A DNA stretch of 64,000 nt, taken from Mycobacterium sp. 1081908.1. GTDB taxonomy: Bacteria; Actinomycetota; Actinomycetes; Mycobacteriales; Mycobacteriaceae. How positions within the stretch are numbered: the first letter of the stretch is position 1; each line of letters opens with the position of its first letter. Shown in pieces: positions 26,085 through 34,801 of the stretch. The stretch covers positions 53,840 through 117,839 of the forward strand of contig NZ_LZLY01000097.1 in NCBI RefSeq assembly GCF_001673535.1, in the 5' to 3' direction. The notes under the pieces were generated by a model. It ran no database searches, was not told the origin of the DNA, and saw nothing but the letters and a program-made list of their open reading frames with translations. Made by a program: the position numbers and the translations under genes.

Positions 26085-26391
26085 CGGCCGCGGGTGTCTC
26101 GAATCCGGCGACGATGACCGCGTTGCAGTCCGCCGCCGATTGGCGCAGCTTCGCCGCCTTTTGGTAGGCCTCGGATTCGTACCACGCCCGGGCCGCGTCC
26201 ACCGAGTCGAATTCCAGCACGACGGTCTGGTCGCCATGCCAGGCGCCCTCGATGACCTTGGGAGCGGTGTCGACCGCCAGTATGTTGACGCCACCCATCG
26301 CCGCTCCCGCGGCCCGACCGTAGGCCTTCATTCCCTCCGGATCCTTGACGGCCTCGGTCAGGATGACGTACCCCTTCGGCCCCTTAGCCAC
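26074..26391 (-). CDS. DUF1330 protein
   Basis: 105 residues of the DUF1330 (dimeric alpha-beta barrel-like) family: GYVILTEAVKDPEGM at the start and FDSVDAARAWYESEAYQ in the middle are typical. Such proteins are small ligand-binding or monooxygenase-like dimers without assigned reaction. It follows the ferredoxin at 26422 and P450 at 26607 in one minus-strand operon. Confidence 0.85.
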   Translation of the reverse strand: MAKGPKGYVILTEAVKDPEGMKAYGRAAGAAMGGVNILAVDTAPKVIEGAWHGDQTVVLEFDSVDAARAWYESEAYQKAAKLRQSAADCNAVIVAGFETPAAATP

Positions 26392-26421
26392 TCGAATCTC
26401 CTTACCTGCGTGCGGGTTTGG

Positions 26422-26610
26422 TCAGATCTTGCTGATCGCCTGCTCCGGGCAGCATTCGATGGCCTCCTCGGTGGCCGCTTCGAATTGCGTTGGGACGTCT
26501 GACGCTATCGCTTCGGCGTAACCATCGTCGGTCAGGCTGAAGACTTCCGGGCACAGCGTCGTGCACACGCCGTGACCGCGACAGCGCTGGTCGTCAACCG
26601 AAACTTTCAT
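26422..26610 (-). CDS. 3Fe-4S ferredoxin, P450 partner
   Basis: 62 residues: MKVSVDDQRCRGHGVC, CPEVF and a terminal CPEQAI give the 3Fe-4S ligands. Its ATG overlaps the P450 stop by 4 bases (ATGA), making the redox pair explicit. Confidence 0.93.
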   Translation of the reverse strand: MKVSVDDQRCRGHGVCTTLCPEVFSLTDDGYAEAIASDVPTQFEAATEEAIECCPEQAISKI

Positions 26611-27887
26611 GCCGGCGTGAACTCCAGGTGCAGTTCCGTCAGGCCGCGCAGGATATAGGTCGGAACATATTGGTAGCGGCGGTCATTCGCCGGGCCGTGA
26701 ACGGTCTCGTCGATCCTGATGTCGGACGTCCGGTCGAGCAGCCGCTCGATCGCCACCCGGGTCTCGGCCCGCGCCAGCGGCGCGCCCGGGCAGCTGTGGA
26801 TCCCCCGGCCGAACGAGATGTGCTGGCGGGCGTTCTTGCGGCCCGGATCGAATGTGGTCGGGTCCTCGAAGCGTCGCGGATCCCGGTTCGCGGCCGCCTG
26901 CACGATCATCACGGTGGTGCCCGCCGGCAGGTCGACGCCGCCGACGTTGACGGGCACCCGGTTCAACCGGAAGTCGCCCTTGACCGGGCTTTCGTGGCGA
27001 AGCGACTCTTCGATGAAGTTGGGGATCAGGCTGCGGTCCCTGCGCAGCTGCGCCTGAATGTCCGGGCGCTCCGCGATCGTCTGCAGCGCGGCGCCGAGCA
27101 GCCGCACGGTGGTCTCCTGGCCCGCCGAGAAGACGTTGCTGGCGACACGGGCGACGTCTTCGACGTCGGGAATCGAGCCGTCGGGGAAGGTGGCGGTCGC
27201 GAGGCCGGTCAGCACGTCGTCGCGGGGCTCGCGGCGGCGGTCCCTGACGTAGTCGGAGAAAAGGCCGTAAAGGAATTCCAGCGGACTGTGTGACAGCGAC
27301 TCCTTGCCGGTGCCCCCGATGCCGCCCCCCGCATGCTCGGCGATGCCCTTGACGAACTTGTCGCGATCCTCCATGGGCACGCCCAGCAGGTCGGCGATCA
27401 CCAGCAGCGTGAACGGGCCGGCGAAGCCCTTGATCCAGTCGCCGCGGCCGGGCGCCAGGAAATCGTCGAGCGCCTGGTCGGCCAGCGCCCACATCGCGTC
27501 CTCGTTCTCCTTGAGGCGCTTCGGGGTGATCAGCCTCATCAGCAGCGAGCGGTGGTTGGTGTGGGTCGGCGGATCCAGCGTGGGCAGCTGGTCGCTGAAC
27601 GGCAGCTCGTCGCGGTGCTGCTCGATGAGCTCGGTGATGTCGGTGTCGCCCAGGCCGTCCAGGGGCACCGGGAAACCGGGAAACGGGCCGGTCACTGACG
27701 TGCAGGAGGACCACGTCTCGGCGTCGTTCAGCACGGCGCAGGCTTCCTCCCAGCCGGTCACCATGGTGACGCCGTGGTGGGGTTCCCTGGTGACCGGGCA
27801 TTGCTGCCGCAGCGCCTCGTAATAGGGGTATGGGTCCGCGATGAGCTCTTTGCCGCGGAAGAAATCCATCTTGGTGAGGTCGTTCAC
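26607..27887 (-). CDS. Cytochrome P450
   Basis: 426 residues. The I-helix reads SAGQETTVRL, ExxR is ESLRHE, and the heme loop is FGRGIHSCPGAPLAR. The GTG start has GGAG 8 bases before it. It is the first gene of a P450-ferredoxin-DUF1330 operon and lies nearly tail-to-tail with the P450-ferredoxin pair at 24670, so two different P450 systems meet here. Not a close paralogue of that one. Confidence 0.92.
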   Translation of the reverse strand: MNDLTKMDFFRGKELIADPYPYYEALRQQCPVTREPHHGVTMVTGWEEACAVLNDAETWSSCTSVTGPFPGFPVPLDGLGDTDITELIEQHRDELPFSDQLPTLDPPTHTNHRSLLMRLITPKRLKENEDAMWALADQALDDFLAPGRGDWIKGFAGPFTLLVIADLLGVPMEDRDKFVKGIAEHAGGGIGGTGKESLSHSPLEFLYGLFSDYVRDRRREPRDDVLTGLATATFPDGSIPDVEDVARVASNVFSAGQETTVRLLGAALQTIAERPDIQAQLRRDRSLIPNFIEESLRHESPVKGDFRLNRVPVNVGGVDLPAGTTVMIVQAAANRDPRRFEDPTTFDPGRKNARQHISFGRGIHSCPGAPLARAETRVAIERLLDRTSDIRIDETVHGPANDRRYQYVPTYILRGLTELHLEFTPA

Positions 27888-27915
27888 CGTGTCGCTCCGT
27901 TCGAATCTCAGCAGT

Positions 27916-27930
27916 GAGAATGAGCCTCTC
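27916..27930. promoter_or_regulatory. Weak GAGAAT-N3-ATTCTC-like site (two mismatches)
   Basis: GAGAATGAGCCTCTC lies 29 bases before the P450 start, keeping the whole left arm and four of six right-arm bases. The rest of the gap to 28001 is AT-richer (GAGTATTACATTTCC) and probably holds the promoter. It may be a low-affinity member of the palindrome family. Confidence 0.35.
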
Positions 27931-28001
27931 AGAGATGAGTATTACATTTCCACACGGCCCAGTCGTCGTCAAACGGCAGGCTGCCGAGTTGGAAGGGGTG
28001 A

Positions 28002-28517
28002 CTAGCCCGCGGGGACCAGGTCGGCGGCGACCGACGGCCAGGCCAGCAGCCCGCTTCGGAAGGTTTCGAGGTAGTCGATCGACCCGTGCGGCGCGGCCGC
28101 CGCCGCGAGCGCCTGGCCCTTGAAGATCTTGGCCGCCATGCTCAGCCGGTGTTGTACCAGGCCAACGCTGTCGTCCAGCTCGGCCGGCCAGCTCTCGCCC
28201 CACAGGGTGACCTCGGTGACGCCGTGGTCGAGGGCTTGCAATACCCCCTGCCGCACCCGGGAGTCGCACCCGAACAGGTCCGCCGCGGCCGCCAGCGCCT
28301 GGGGGCGCGGCCGCGATTTGACGGCGGCGAGCGCGTCCTCGAGGTCGAGCGTCCGGGCCCCGATGATCTGCAGCGGCCGAAGGTCCGGGCAGTCGGCCAG
28401 GTCGGTCAGCAGCACGGTGACGTCCCATCCCGCCATCGAGCGGTCGAAGAGCCAGCCGCCCGCGAACCGCACCACGTCGACGACGCTGGAGGCGACGACG
28501 TCGAGGCGGTACCTCAT
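28002..28517 (-). CDS. Protein of unknown function, TetR-coupled
   Basis: 171 residues from MRYRLDVVASSVVDV. Soluble, with LFDRSMAGWDVTVLL and DLRPLQIIGARTLDL suggesting an alpha/beta fold. Its ATG overlaps the TetR stop (ATGA), so the two are made together. No family recognised; possibly an effector or partner of the regulator. Confidence 0.7.
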   Translation of the reverse strand: MRYRLDVVASSVVDVVRFAGGWLFDRSMAGWDVTVLLTDLADCPDLRPLQIIGARTLDLEDALAAVKSRPRPQALAAAADLFGCDSRVRQGVLQALDHGVTEVTLWGESWPAELDDSVGLVQHRLSMAAKIFKGQALAAAAAPHGSIDYLETFRSGLLAWPSVAADLVPAG

Positions 28518-29128
28518 GTCTTCCCGTTGGTCGTCGGCGGCGCGAAGTCCCGCGCCAGCGCCTCCGTGTACTCCTTGAACGCGTCGGTCAGCGGTATCGA
28601 AGGGTCGAGCAACCATATTGTTTCCATTCCGTGGACGAAGGCCAGAATTTCCACTGCCTTGGCGGCCGGGTCTATGTCGGTGCGATACCGGCCGTCGGCC
28701 TGGCCGCGCCGGATGAGGTCGCCCACAATGTCGATGGCTTGACGCTGTCGGGACAGCATGCGGTCGTGCAGCGGGGCCTCGGGATCGATGTTTTCGATCA
28801 GCAGCACGGTGAACGTGCCGACCATCTCGGGTGCCCGCGTGAAGCGATCGGCGACCCGGGCGATCTCGACCATCAGATCGCCGGCCCGGTCCGCGTGGGA
28901 GTCGTCGTCAGCGTCACGGGCGTCGAGCACCGCGTGCAGCAGCTGCTCCTTGGATTCGAAGTGGTGCAGCAGGCCGGCCGGGGTCACGCCGGCCTCTCCG
29001 GCGATTTGGGCGAGCGTGGTGTTACGCCAGCCGTTGCGCGTGAGCAGGCGTTGTGCGACATCGAGAATCCGCTGCTTGCGGTCCTCACCTTTGGCGAGAA
29101 GCGTGTCGTATCGCCGCGCGACGGGCAC
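28514..29128 (-). CDS. TetR-family repressor
   Basis: 204 residues; helix-turn-helix in LAQIAGEAGVTPAGLLHHFESKEQ (two adjoining parts), with a helical C-terminal ligand domain. GTG start. It is preceded by the strong palindrome at 29157-29182 and coupled to the unknown gene downstream, so autoregulation is likely. Confidence 0.9.
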   Translation of the reverse strand: MPVARRYDTLLAKGEDRKQRILDVAQRLLTRNGWRNTTLAQIAGEAGVTPAGLLHHFESKEQLLHAVLDARDADDDSHADRAGDLMVEIARVADRFTRAPEMVGTFTVLLIENIDPEAPLHDRMLSRQRQAIDIVGDLIRRGQADGRYRTDIDPAAKAVEILAFVHGMETIWLLDPSIPLTDAFKEYTEALARDFAPPTTNGKT

Positions 29129-29156
29129 CGGGCTCCCTCGGGACTAGCCGTTGTAA

Positions 29157-29182
29157 CAACCTACTGAACACACAGTAGGTTG
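29157..29182. promoter_or_regulatory. TetR operator CAACCTACTG-N6-CAGTAGGTTG
   Basis: Two perfect 10-base arms around AACACA, 29 bases before the TetR start and 49 bases after the thiolase stop. The arm length and symmetry are those of a TetR operator, and the site can serve only the minus-strand TetR operon. Confidence 0.75.
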
Positions 29183-29230
29183 GTTTGCCGCCTGTGACAA
29201 GCGTCGCATTTCGGGCCGTTTTGCGGCGCG

Positions 29231-30376
29231 TTAAGAGACCAGCTCGACCAGGGTGGCGTTGGCCGTGCCGCCGCCCTCGCACATCGTCTGCAGGCCGTAT
29301 CGGATGCCGTTATCCCGCATGTGGTGGGCCATGCGGGTCATCAGCACCGCGCCGGAGGCGCCCAGCGGGTGTCCCAGCGCGATGGCGCCGCCGAGCGGGT
29401 TCAGGCGATCGGGGTCCGCTCCGGTTTCCGCGAGCCACGCCAGGGGGACCGGCGCGAACGCCTCGTTGACCTCGAAGACCCCCACGTCCCCGAGTGAGAC
29501 GCCGGCCTTGGTCAGCACCTTCTCGGTCGCCGGGATGGGGCCGGTCAGCATGAGCACCGGGTCCGCCCCCGTGACGGCGCCGGCCCGGTAGCGCAGCAAC
29601 GGCGTCAAACCCAACTCGACGGCCATCTCCGACGTGGTCACCAGCAGCGCCGCCGCCCCGTCGGAGATCTGCGAGGAATTGCCCGCATGGATCACGCCGT
29701 CGTCGACGAACGCGGGCTTGAGCCCGGCCAGTTTGTCGACGGTGGTGCCCCGGCGCACCCCCTCGTCGGCGACGACGGCTCCGTCGTCGGTGAACACCGG
29801 AACGATCTGATCGGTGAAGGCCCCGCCGTCCTGCGCGGCGGCCGCCCGCTCGTGCGACTGGGCCGAGTACTCGTCCAGCTGGCCGCGGGAAAACCCCCAC
29901 TTCTTGGCGATCATCTCCGCCGACAGGCCCTGGTTGAACGAGAAATCGTCATAGCGCTCAAGGACTTTCGGGCCGTAAGGCATCCCCGACGCCCGGGCCG
30001 CACCCAGCGGAACGCGGCTCATCACCTCCACGCCGCCGGCCACGACGACGTCCTGCTGACCCGACATCACCGCCTGCACGGCGAAGTCGAGCGCCTGCTG
30101 ACTCGAACCGCACGCCCGGTTGACCGTGGTCCCGGGGATGGTCTCCGGCCAGCCGGCGGCCAGGACGGCGTAGCGCCCGATGTTGCTGGACTGGTCCCCG
30201 ACCTGCGACACGCATCCCCAGATCACGTCGTCGACGATTTCCGGGCCGACGCCGGCGCGTTCCAGCACCTCGTTGAGCACGACCGCGGACAGGTCCGCGG
30301 GATGCATGCCCGACAACCCGCCGTTGCGCTTTCCTACCGCGGTCCGAACCGCCTCGACGATGACTGTCTCACGCAT
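29231..30376 (-). CDS. Acetyl-CoA acetyltransferase (thiolase)
   Basis: 381 residues, a degradative thiolase. The acyl-accepting cysteine is in VNRACGSSQQAL, the base histidine in ALGHPLGASG, and the second cysteine in QTMCEGGG. It cleaves a 3-ketoacyl-CoA in the last step of beta-oxidation. ATG 30376 overlaps the end of the enoyl-CoA hydratase by 8 bases. Last gene of the FadE-SDR-hydratase-thiolase operon. Confidence 0.93.
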   Translation of the reverse strand: MRETVIVEAVRTAVGKRNGGLSGMHPADLSAVVLNEVLERAGVGPEIVDDVIWGCVSQVGDQSSNIGRYAVLAAGWPETIPGTTVNRACGSSQQALDFAVQAVMSGQQDVVVAGGVEVMSRVPLGAARASGMPYGPKVLERYDDFSFNQGLSAEMIAKKWGFSRGQLDEYSAQSHERAAAAQDGGAFTDQIVPVFTDDGAVVADEGVRRGTTVDKLAGLKPAFVDDGVIHAGNSSQISDGAAALLVTTSEMAVELGLTPLLRYRAGAVTGADPVLMLTGPIPATEKVLTKAGVSLGDVGVFEVNEAFAPVPLAWLAETGADPDRLNPLGGAIALGHPLGASGAVLMTRMAHHMRDNGIRYGLQTMCEGGGTANATLVELVS

Positions 30377-31193
30377 CTTCACTCCGTGTTTTTTCGTCAG
30401 AACTCGATAACGCCCATCGACCAGTAAACGACGGCTCGCGTCGCTCGGCGAACGCGGCATAGGCGTCCGCCGCGTCCGCCGTCGCGAAATTGCCGATTTG
30501 CGCGCGCGCCTCGTTGGCCAGCGCGTCGCGAAAGGTACTGTGGGCGCCCTCGTCCAGCAGTGCCTTCGTTTGCGCCAGCGCGAACGGCGGACCGGCCGCG
30601 AGCCGGTCGGCGAGATCCCGGACGAAGGCATCGATCTCGGTGGCGGACACCACCCAGGTCACCAGGTTGAGGGCTTGGGCTTCGGCCGCGTCGATGGTCT
30701 CCGCGAGCAGCGCGAGGCGCTTGGCCTGTTGCAGGCCAACGTGTTTCGGCAGCAGCCAGGAACCGCCCAGGTCGATGGACAGGCCCCGCTTGGAAAAGAT
30801 CTGGCAGAACGAGGATTCCGGTGTGGCGACCACCAGATCGCAGCCCAGCGCCAGGTTCCATCCGGCCCCGACCGCGACGCCGGTCACTTTGGCGACGGTC
30901 GGAATCGCGAGCTCGTGCAACGCCAGCGCCACGTCGGTGAGGCGCTGCAGCTTGTATTTCGGATGAATGTCGTCGGGTACCGAGATGTCGGCGCCGGAGC
31001 AGAAGCTGCCGCCGGCTCCGGTGATGACGAGCGCACGCACGCCGCGGTCACGCCCCGTCTCGTCGAGGGCGTCCCGCAACGCGAGCCACAGCTCGGGGTT
31101 GATCGCGTTCTTGCGGCGCGGACGATTGAGGGTCAGCGTCCGCACGCCGCCGCGGTCGTCCACCAGCAGCACGGGATCGTCGGGCGTAATCAC
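30369..31193 (-). CDS. Enoyl-CoA hydratase/isomerase family protein
   Basis: 274 residues of the crotonase fold: LNRPRRKNAIN, the oxyanion loop SFCSGADIS and GVAVGAGWNLALGCD. The later acidic residues of classical hydratases are not both evident (SKRGLSIDLGGSWLLP), which fits an isomerase or a subfamily hydratase. The GTG overlaps the SDR stop (GTGA). Acts after the FadE in beta-oxidation. Confidence 0.88.
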   Translation of the reverse strand: MITPDDPVLLVDDRGGVRTLTLNRPRRKNAINPELWLALRDALDETGRDRGVRALVITGAGGSFCSGADISVPDDIHPKYKLQRLTDVALALHELAIPTVAKVTGVAVGAGWNLALGCDLVVATPESSFCQIFSKRGLSIDLGGSWLLPKHVGLQQAKRLALLAETIDAAEAQALNLVTWVVSATEIDAFVRDLADRLAAGPPFALAQTKALLDEGAHSTFRDALANEARAQIGNFATADAADAYAAFAERREPSFTGRWALSSSDEKTRSEDA

Positions 31194-31951
31194 ATCACCA
31201 TGCCGCCGTCGACCGGCAACACCTGCCCGGTGATGTACGACGCGGCGTCGGAAGCCAGGAAGACGAACGCGCCGGCGACTTCCTCGGGTTCGGCCCAGCG
31301 CTTCAACGGGATTCGGGCCATCATGTTGGCCGCGAACTTTTCGTTGGTCCGGATGGTCTCGGTCATTTTCGTGGCCGCCAACGGCGCCAGCGCGTTGACC
31401 AGAATCCTCTTGGGCGCCATCTCACGAGCCAGCGACTTGGTGAACCCGATGATGCTGGCCTTGGCGGCGGAGTAGTTCACCTGCCCGAGGGTGCCGGTAA
31501 TCCCGGCCGACGAGACGACGTTGATGATTCGGCCCGTTCCGTCGGTCGGCAGGAACGCGAGCGCGGCCTGGGCGCAGTGAAAGGCGCCCATGAGGTGGAT
31601 GTCGAGCACCCGGTGGAAGCTCTCGTCGGTGAGATCGGCGAACATGGCGGGCGCGGTGACTCCGGCGTTGTTGACCAGAATGTGCAGCGTCCCCTCGGTG
31701 AGGCCCGCGGCTCGTCCGGCAGCCGCGTCGGCCGCCTGCCGGTCGCGGACGTCGAGGGCGATGCCGTCGGCCTTGCCGCCGGTGGCGCAAATCTCCTGTG
31801 CGACGGCCGAAGCCGCGTCACCGTCGATGTCGCTGACGAGCACCGCGGCGCCGGCTGTGGCCAGCGCCCGTGCGACCGCCGCCCCGATCCCGCTGCCGGC
31901 CCCGGTCACCAACGCCGATCGGCCCGTGAGGTCGAACAGCGGATTGGTCAT
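31190..31951 (-). CDS. Short-chain dehydrogenase/reductase
   Basis: 253 residues: GAGSGIGAAVAR cofactor loop, NNAGVT, and the catalytic SSAGI...YSAAK tetrad with S, Y and K, and a terminal GQVLPVDGGMVM. Placed between FadE and enoyl-CoA hydratase, it probably oxidises a 3-hydroxyacyl-CoA. The ATG overlaps the FadE stop by one base (TGATG). Confidence 0.92.
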   Translation of the reverse strand: MTNPLFDLTGRSALVTGAGSGIGAAVARALATAGAAVLVSDIDGDAASAVAQEICATGGKADGIALDVRDRQAADAAAGRAAGLTEGTLHILVNNAGVTAPAMFADLTDESFHRVLDIHLMGAFHCAQAALAFLPTDGTGRIINVVSSAGITGTLGQVNYSAAKASIIGFTKSLAREMAPKRILVNALAPLAATKMTETIRTNEKFAANMMARIPLKRWAEPEEVAGAFVFLASDAASYITGQVLPVDGGMVM

Positions 31952-33117
31952 CAATAGCTCCTCGGCAATTTCAGGACGTTGGATCCCAGGAAATTCAAAA
32001 TCATCTCCTGGCTGACCGGCGCGATCTTCATCAGGCGGGCCTCGCGGAAGTAGCGCGTGATGTGGTACTCCTCGGCGTAACCCATGCCGCCGTGGGTCTG
32101 CAACGCCCGGTCCGCGGCGGTGAAGCCCGCGTCCGCGCACAGGTATTTGGCGGTATTGGCTTCGCGCCCACAGGGTTTGCCGTTGTCGTAGAGCCAGGTC
32201 GCCTTGCGCAGCATCAGTTCGGCCGCGTCGAGGCGGGCCAGCGAATCGGCGAGCGGGAACTGCAGGCCCTGGTTCATTCCGATGGGCCTGCCGAAGACCT
32301 CACGCTCGTTGCCGTACTTCACGGCCTTGTCCAGCGCCACCCGTCCGATGCCGAGCGCCTCGGCGGCGATCAGCATCCGTTCGGGATTCAGGCCGTCCAG
32401 GATGTACTGGAAACCCTTGCCCTCCTCGCCGATTCGATCGGCGACGGGCACCTCGAGATTGTCGATGAACAACTCGTTGGAGCTGACGGCGTTGCGGCCC
32501 ATCTTGCGAATGGGGCGGATGTCGACTCGGCTGCGGTCGAGATCGGTGATGAACAGCGTCATCCCGTCGGTCTTCTTGGCGACCTCGTCATAGCTTTGAG
32601 TCCGGGTCAGCAGCAGGATCTTGTCCGACTCCATGGCTTTCGAGATCCACACCTTGCGGCCGTTGACGATGTAGCGGTCGCCGTCGCGTTTGGCGAAGGT
32701 GGTGATGCGCGACGTGTCCAGCCCGGCACCGGGTTCGGTGACCCCGAAGCAGACGTGCACCTCACCGGTCGCGACCTTGGGCAGCGTGCGCGCCTTGAGT
32801 TCGTCGGAACCGTGCACCACCACGGGCTGCATGCCGAAGATGGACAGGTGAATTGAGCTGGCGGCGTTCATGGCGCCGCCGGATTTGGCGACCTCTTCGA
32901 GCAGGATGGTGGCTTCGGTGATCCCCAGGCCGTGCCCGCCGTATTCGGTGGGGATCGTCATGCCGAGCCAGCCGCCGTCGGCGATGGCCTTGTAGAACTC
33001 GGCCGGAAACTCGTGCGCCTGGTCTTTTTCCATCCAGTACTGGTCGTCGAACTTGCGAGCCAGCTCGGCCACCGACCGGCGGATCAGCTCCTGGTCATCG
33101 GTCAGCTCGAAGTTCAT
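31951..33117 (-). CDS. Acyl-CoA dehydrogenase (FadE)
   Basis: 388 residues with the whole fold: CFGVTEPGAGLDTS and VNGRKVWISKAM for FAD, ERMLIAAEALG, and LQTHGGMGYAEEYHI near the end. The C-terminal segment reads APVSQEMILNFLG where GTSEIQR is usual. It begins the beta-oxidation operon. ATG 33117 is preferred, preceded by GGTGGA; the open frame extends to 33477 but would run through the hairpin repeat. Confidence 0.92.
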   Translation of the reverse strand: MNFELTDDQELIRRSVAELARKFDDQYWMEKDQAHEFPAEFYKAIADGGWLGMTIPTEYGGHGLGITEATILLEEVAKSGGAMNAASSIHLSIFGMQPVVVHGSDELKARTLPKVATGEVHVCFGVTEPGAGLDTSRITTFAKRDGDRYIVNGRKVWISKAMESDKILLLTRTQSYDEVAKKTDGMTLFITDLDRSRVDIRPIRKMGRNAVSSNELFIDNLEVPVADRIGEEGKGFQYILDGLNPERMLIAAEALGIGRVALDKAVKYGNEREVFGRPIGMNQGLQFPLADSLARLDAAELMLRKATWLYDNGKPCGREANTAKYLCADAGFTAADRALQTHGGMGYAEEYHITRYFREARLMKIAPVSQEMILNFLGSNVLKLPRSY

Positions 33118-33151
33118 TCCACCGCCGGGCACTGCTGGATCTCCTCTCAGC

Positions 33152-33210
33152 GCGAGCAGACACAAAAGCGTCCGACACGCCGACAAATTTGGCGCTTTTG
33201 CGTCTGCTCG
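33152..33210. repeat. 60-bp inverted-repeat element, copy 2
   Basis: Arms GCGAGCAGACACAAAAGC (33152-33169) and GCTTTTGCGTCTGCTCG (33194-33210) enclose a loop that again holds CGACACGCCG. It is homologous to 7-66 along the arms and the first half of the loop. It lies between the amidohydrolase stop (33224) and the FadE start, in the right place to terminate the amidohydrolase transcript. Confidence 0.85.
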
Positions 33211-33223
33211 GCGCCAGTACGGC

Positions 33224-34522
33224 TCAGTCCGTGTTGCCGGTAAGGGCCTTCGCGTTGGCGGCGAAGTCCGCGAAGGACGAGCCGCCCCGGGAGTCCTTGT
33301 CGTGGCCCTTCGCCCTGATGGACACGTCGTGCCCCTCGGCGGCCTTGCGCAGCGCACCGACGGTCGCCTGTTCGCGCGAAATGTGAGTGAACGGGTCGAA
33401 CGAGTACCAACGCATGGCATTCTCGTAGGCCATCTTGTTGATCTCGTCGTCGGGAACGTCGTTGATGGACAACACATCCCACAGTTCTTCGGGCGCGCCC
33501 GGCCACATCGAGTCGCTGTGCGGGTAGTCGGCCTCCCAGGCGATGTTGTCGATGCCGATCATGTTGCGCAGCGCGACGCCCACCTTGTCGCTGATGAAGC
33601 ACGTCAGGAAGTGCTCGCGGAAGACGTCGCTGGGCAGCTTGCCGCCGAAGTTCTGGTGGGTCCACGCGGAATGCATTTCGAAGGTGCGGTCGGCCCGCTC
33701 CAGGAAGTAGGGGATCCACCCGGTCCCGCCCTCGGAGAGCGCGATCTTCAGGTCGGGGTATTCCTTGATCGGCCGGGACCACAGCAGGTCCGCCGCGGCC
33801 TGCACGATGTTCATCGGCTGCAGCGTGATCATCACGTCCATGGGCGCGTCGGGCGCCGTGATCGCCAGCCGGCCCGAGGACCCGATGTGCACGTTCATCA
33901 CGGTGTTGGTGTCGCACAACGCCTTCCACAGCGGGTTCCAGTACTCGTCGTGGAAGCTGGGGTAGCCCATCGCGGCCGGGTTCTCGGTGAAGGTCAGCGC
34001 GTGCACGCCCTTCTTCGACACCCGGCGCACCTCGGCGGCGCACGCCTCGGCGTCCCAGATCACCGGGATCGCCATCGGGATGAACCGCGCGGGGTACGCC
34101 CCACACCACTCGTCGATGTGCCAGTCGTTGTACGCCTGTACCAGCGAGATCGAGAAGTCGTGGTCCTCGGTGGCGAACAGCCGCCCGGCGAAACCGGGGA
34201 ACGACGGGAAGCAGATCGAGGCCAGGATGCCCCCGGCGTTCATGTCCTTGATGCGTTCGTCCACGTTGTAACAACCCGGCCGGATTTCGTCGAGCCCGGT
34301 CGGCTCGATGCCGTACTCCTCCTTGGGCCTGCCGGCGACCGCGTTCAGCGCCACGTTCGGGATGACCGTGTCGCGGAATTTCCACATGTCGGAGCCGTCG
34401 GGATTGTGCACCAATCGGGGCGCGTCGTCGATGTACTTCTTGGCCAGGTGGTTCTTGAACATGTCCGGCGGCTCGACGGTGTGGTCGTCGACGCTGATCA
34501 GGATCATGTCTTCCTTGTTCAT
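33224..34522 (-). CDS. Amidohydrolase-family metal-dependent hydrolase
   Basis: 432 residues. Metal-site candidates are VDDHTVEPPDMF near the start, VMNVHIGSSG in the barrel, and WEADYPHSDSMWP at the C-terminal side. It is the same superfamily as the hydrolases at 14743, 15872 and 49965 but with a longer C-terminal tail rich in charged residues. Monocistronic, with the GAGAAT palindrome at 34743 in the divergent gap and the hairpin repeat after its end. Confidence 0.85.
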   Translation of the reverse strand: MNKEDMILISVDDHTVEPPDMFKNHLAKKYIDDAPRLVHNPDGSDMWKFRDTVIPNVALNAVAGRPKEEYGIEPTGLDEIRPGCYNVDERIKDMNAGGILASICFPSFPGFAGRLFATEDHDFSISLVQAYNDWHIDEWCGAYPARFIPMAIPVIWDAEACAAEVRRVSKKGVHALTFTENPAAMGYPSFHDEYWNPLWKALCDTNTVMNVHIGSSGRLAITAPDAPMDVMITLQPMNIVQAAADLLWSRPIKEYPDLKIALSEGGTGWIPYFLERADRTFEMHSAWTHQNFGGKLPSDVFREHFLTCFISDKVGVALRNMIGIDNIAWEADYPHSDSMWPGAPEELWDVLSINDVPDDEINKMAYENAMRWYSFDPFTHISREQATVGALRKAAEGHDVSIRAKGHDKDSRGGSSFADFAANAKALTGNTD

Positions 34523-34742
34523 GGCCAGTCCTCTCCAAGTCTGATCCAGCTGAGCGATTCGGACGCGCCGCTCCGCACAGCATCGGCGAATGATCGCCTG
34601 GCGCCAAGATCACTATTTTGAAAACTATCTTCTCGCGCAGCGAGAATCAACATCCAGCGAACGTCGCGGGCCCGGCCAGCACGGATCCCGGCCGTCGGCA
34701 TTGACCATCCGACCGAATCATGCAAGTCTATTGGTTGGAAAT

Positions 34743-34757
34743 GAGAATCTGATTCTC
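34743..34757. promoter_or_regulatory. Operator GAGAATCTGATTCTC (perfect)
   Basis: Perfect 6-base arms 45 bases before the CMD-like gene at 34802 and 220 bases from the divergent amidohydrolase start. The 279-base gap also carries TTCTCG-CGCAG-CGAGAA (34631-34647), the same half-sites in the opposite orientation, nearer the amidohydrolase. One regulator could thus control both directions. Confidence 0.65.
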
Positions 34758-34801
34758 CTTGTCCGAGAGTTGGTCGGGAGAACGCCGAGAGGAGACCCCG
34801 G

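Noticed and set aside
33224..34522. Gene truncation at the C-terminal tail of the amidohydrolase
   Set aside because: The charged tail is in frame to a clean stop before the hairpin repeat, so it looks like a natural extension and not a frameshift.
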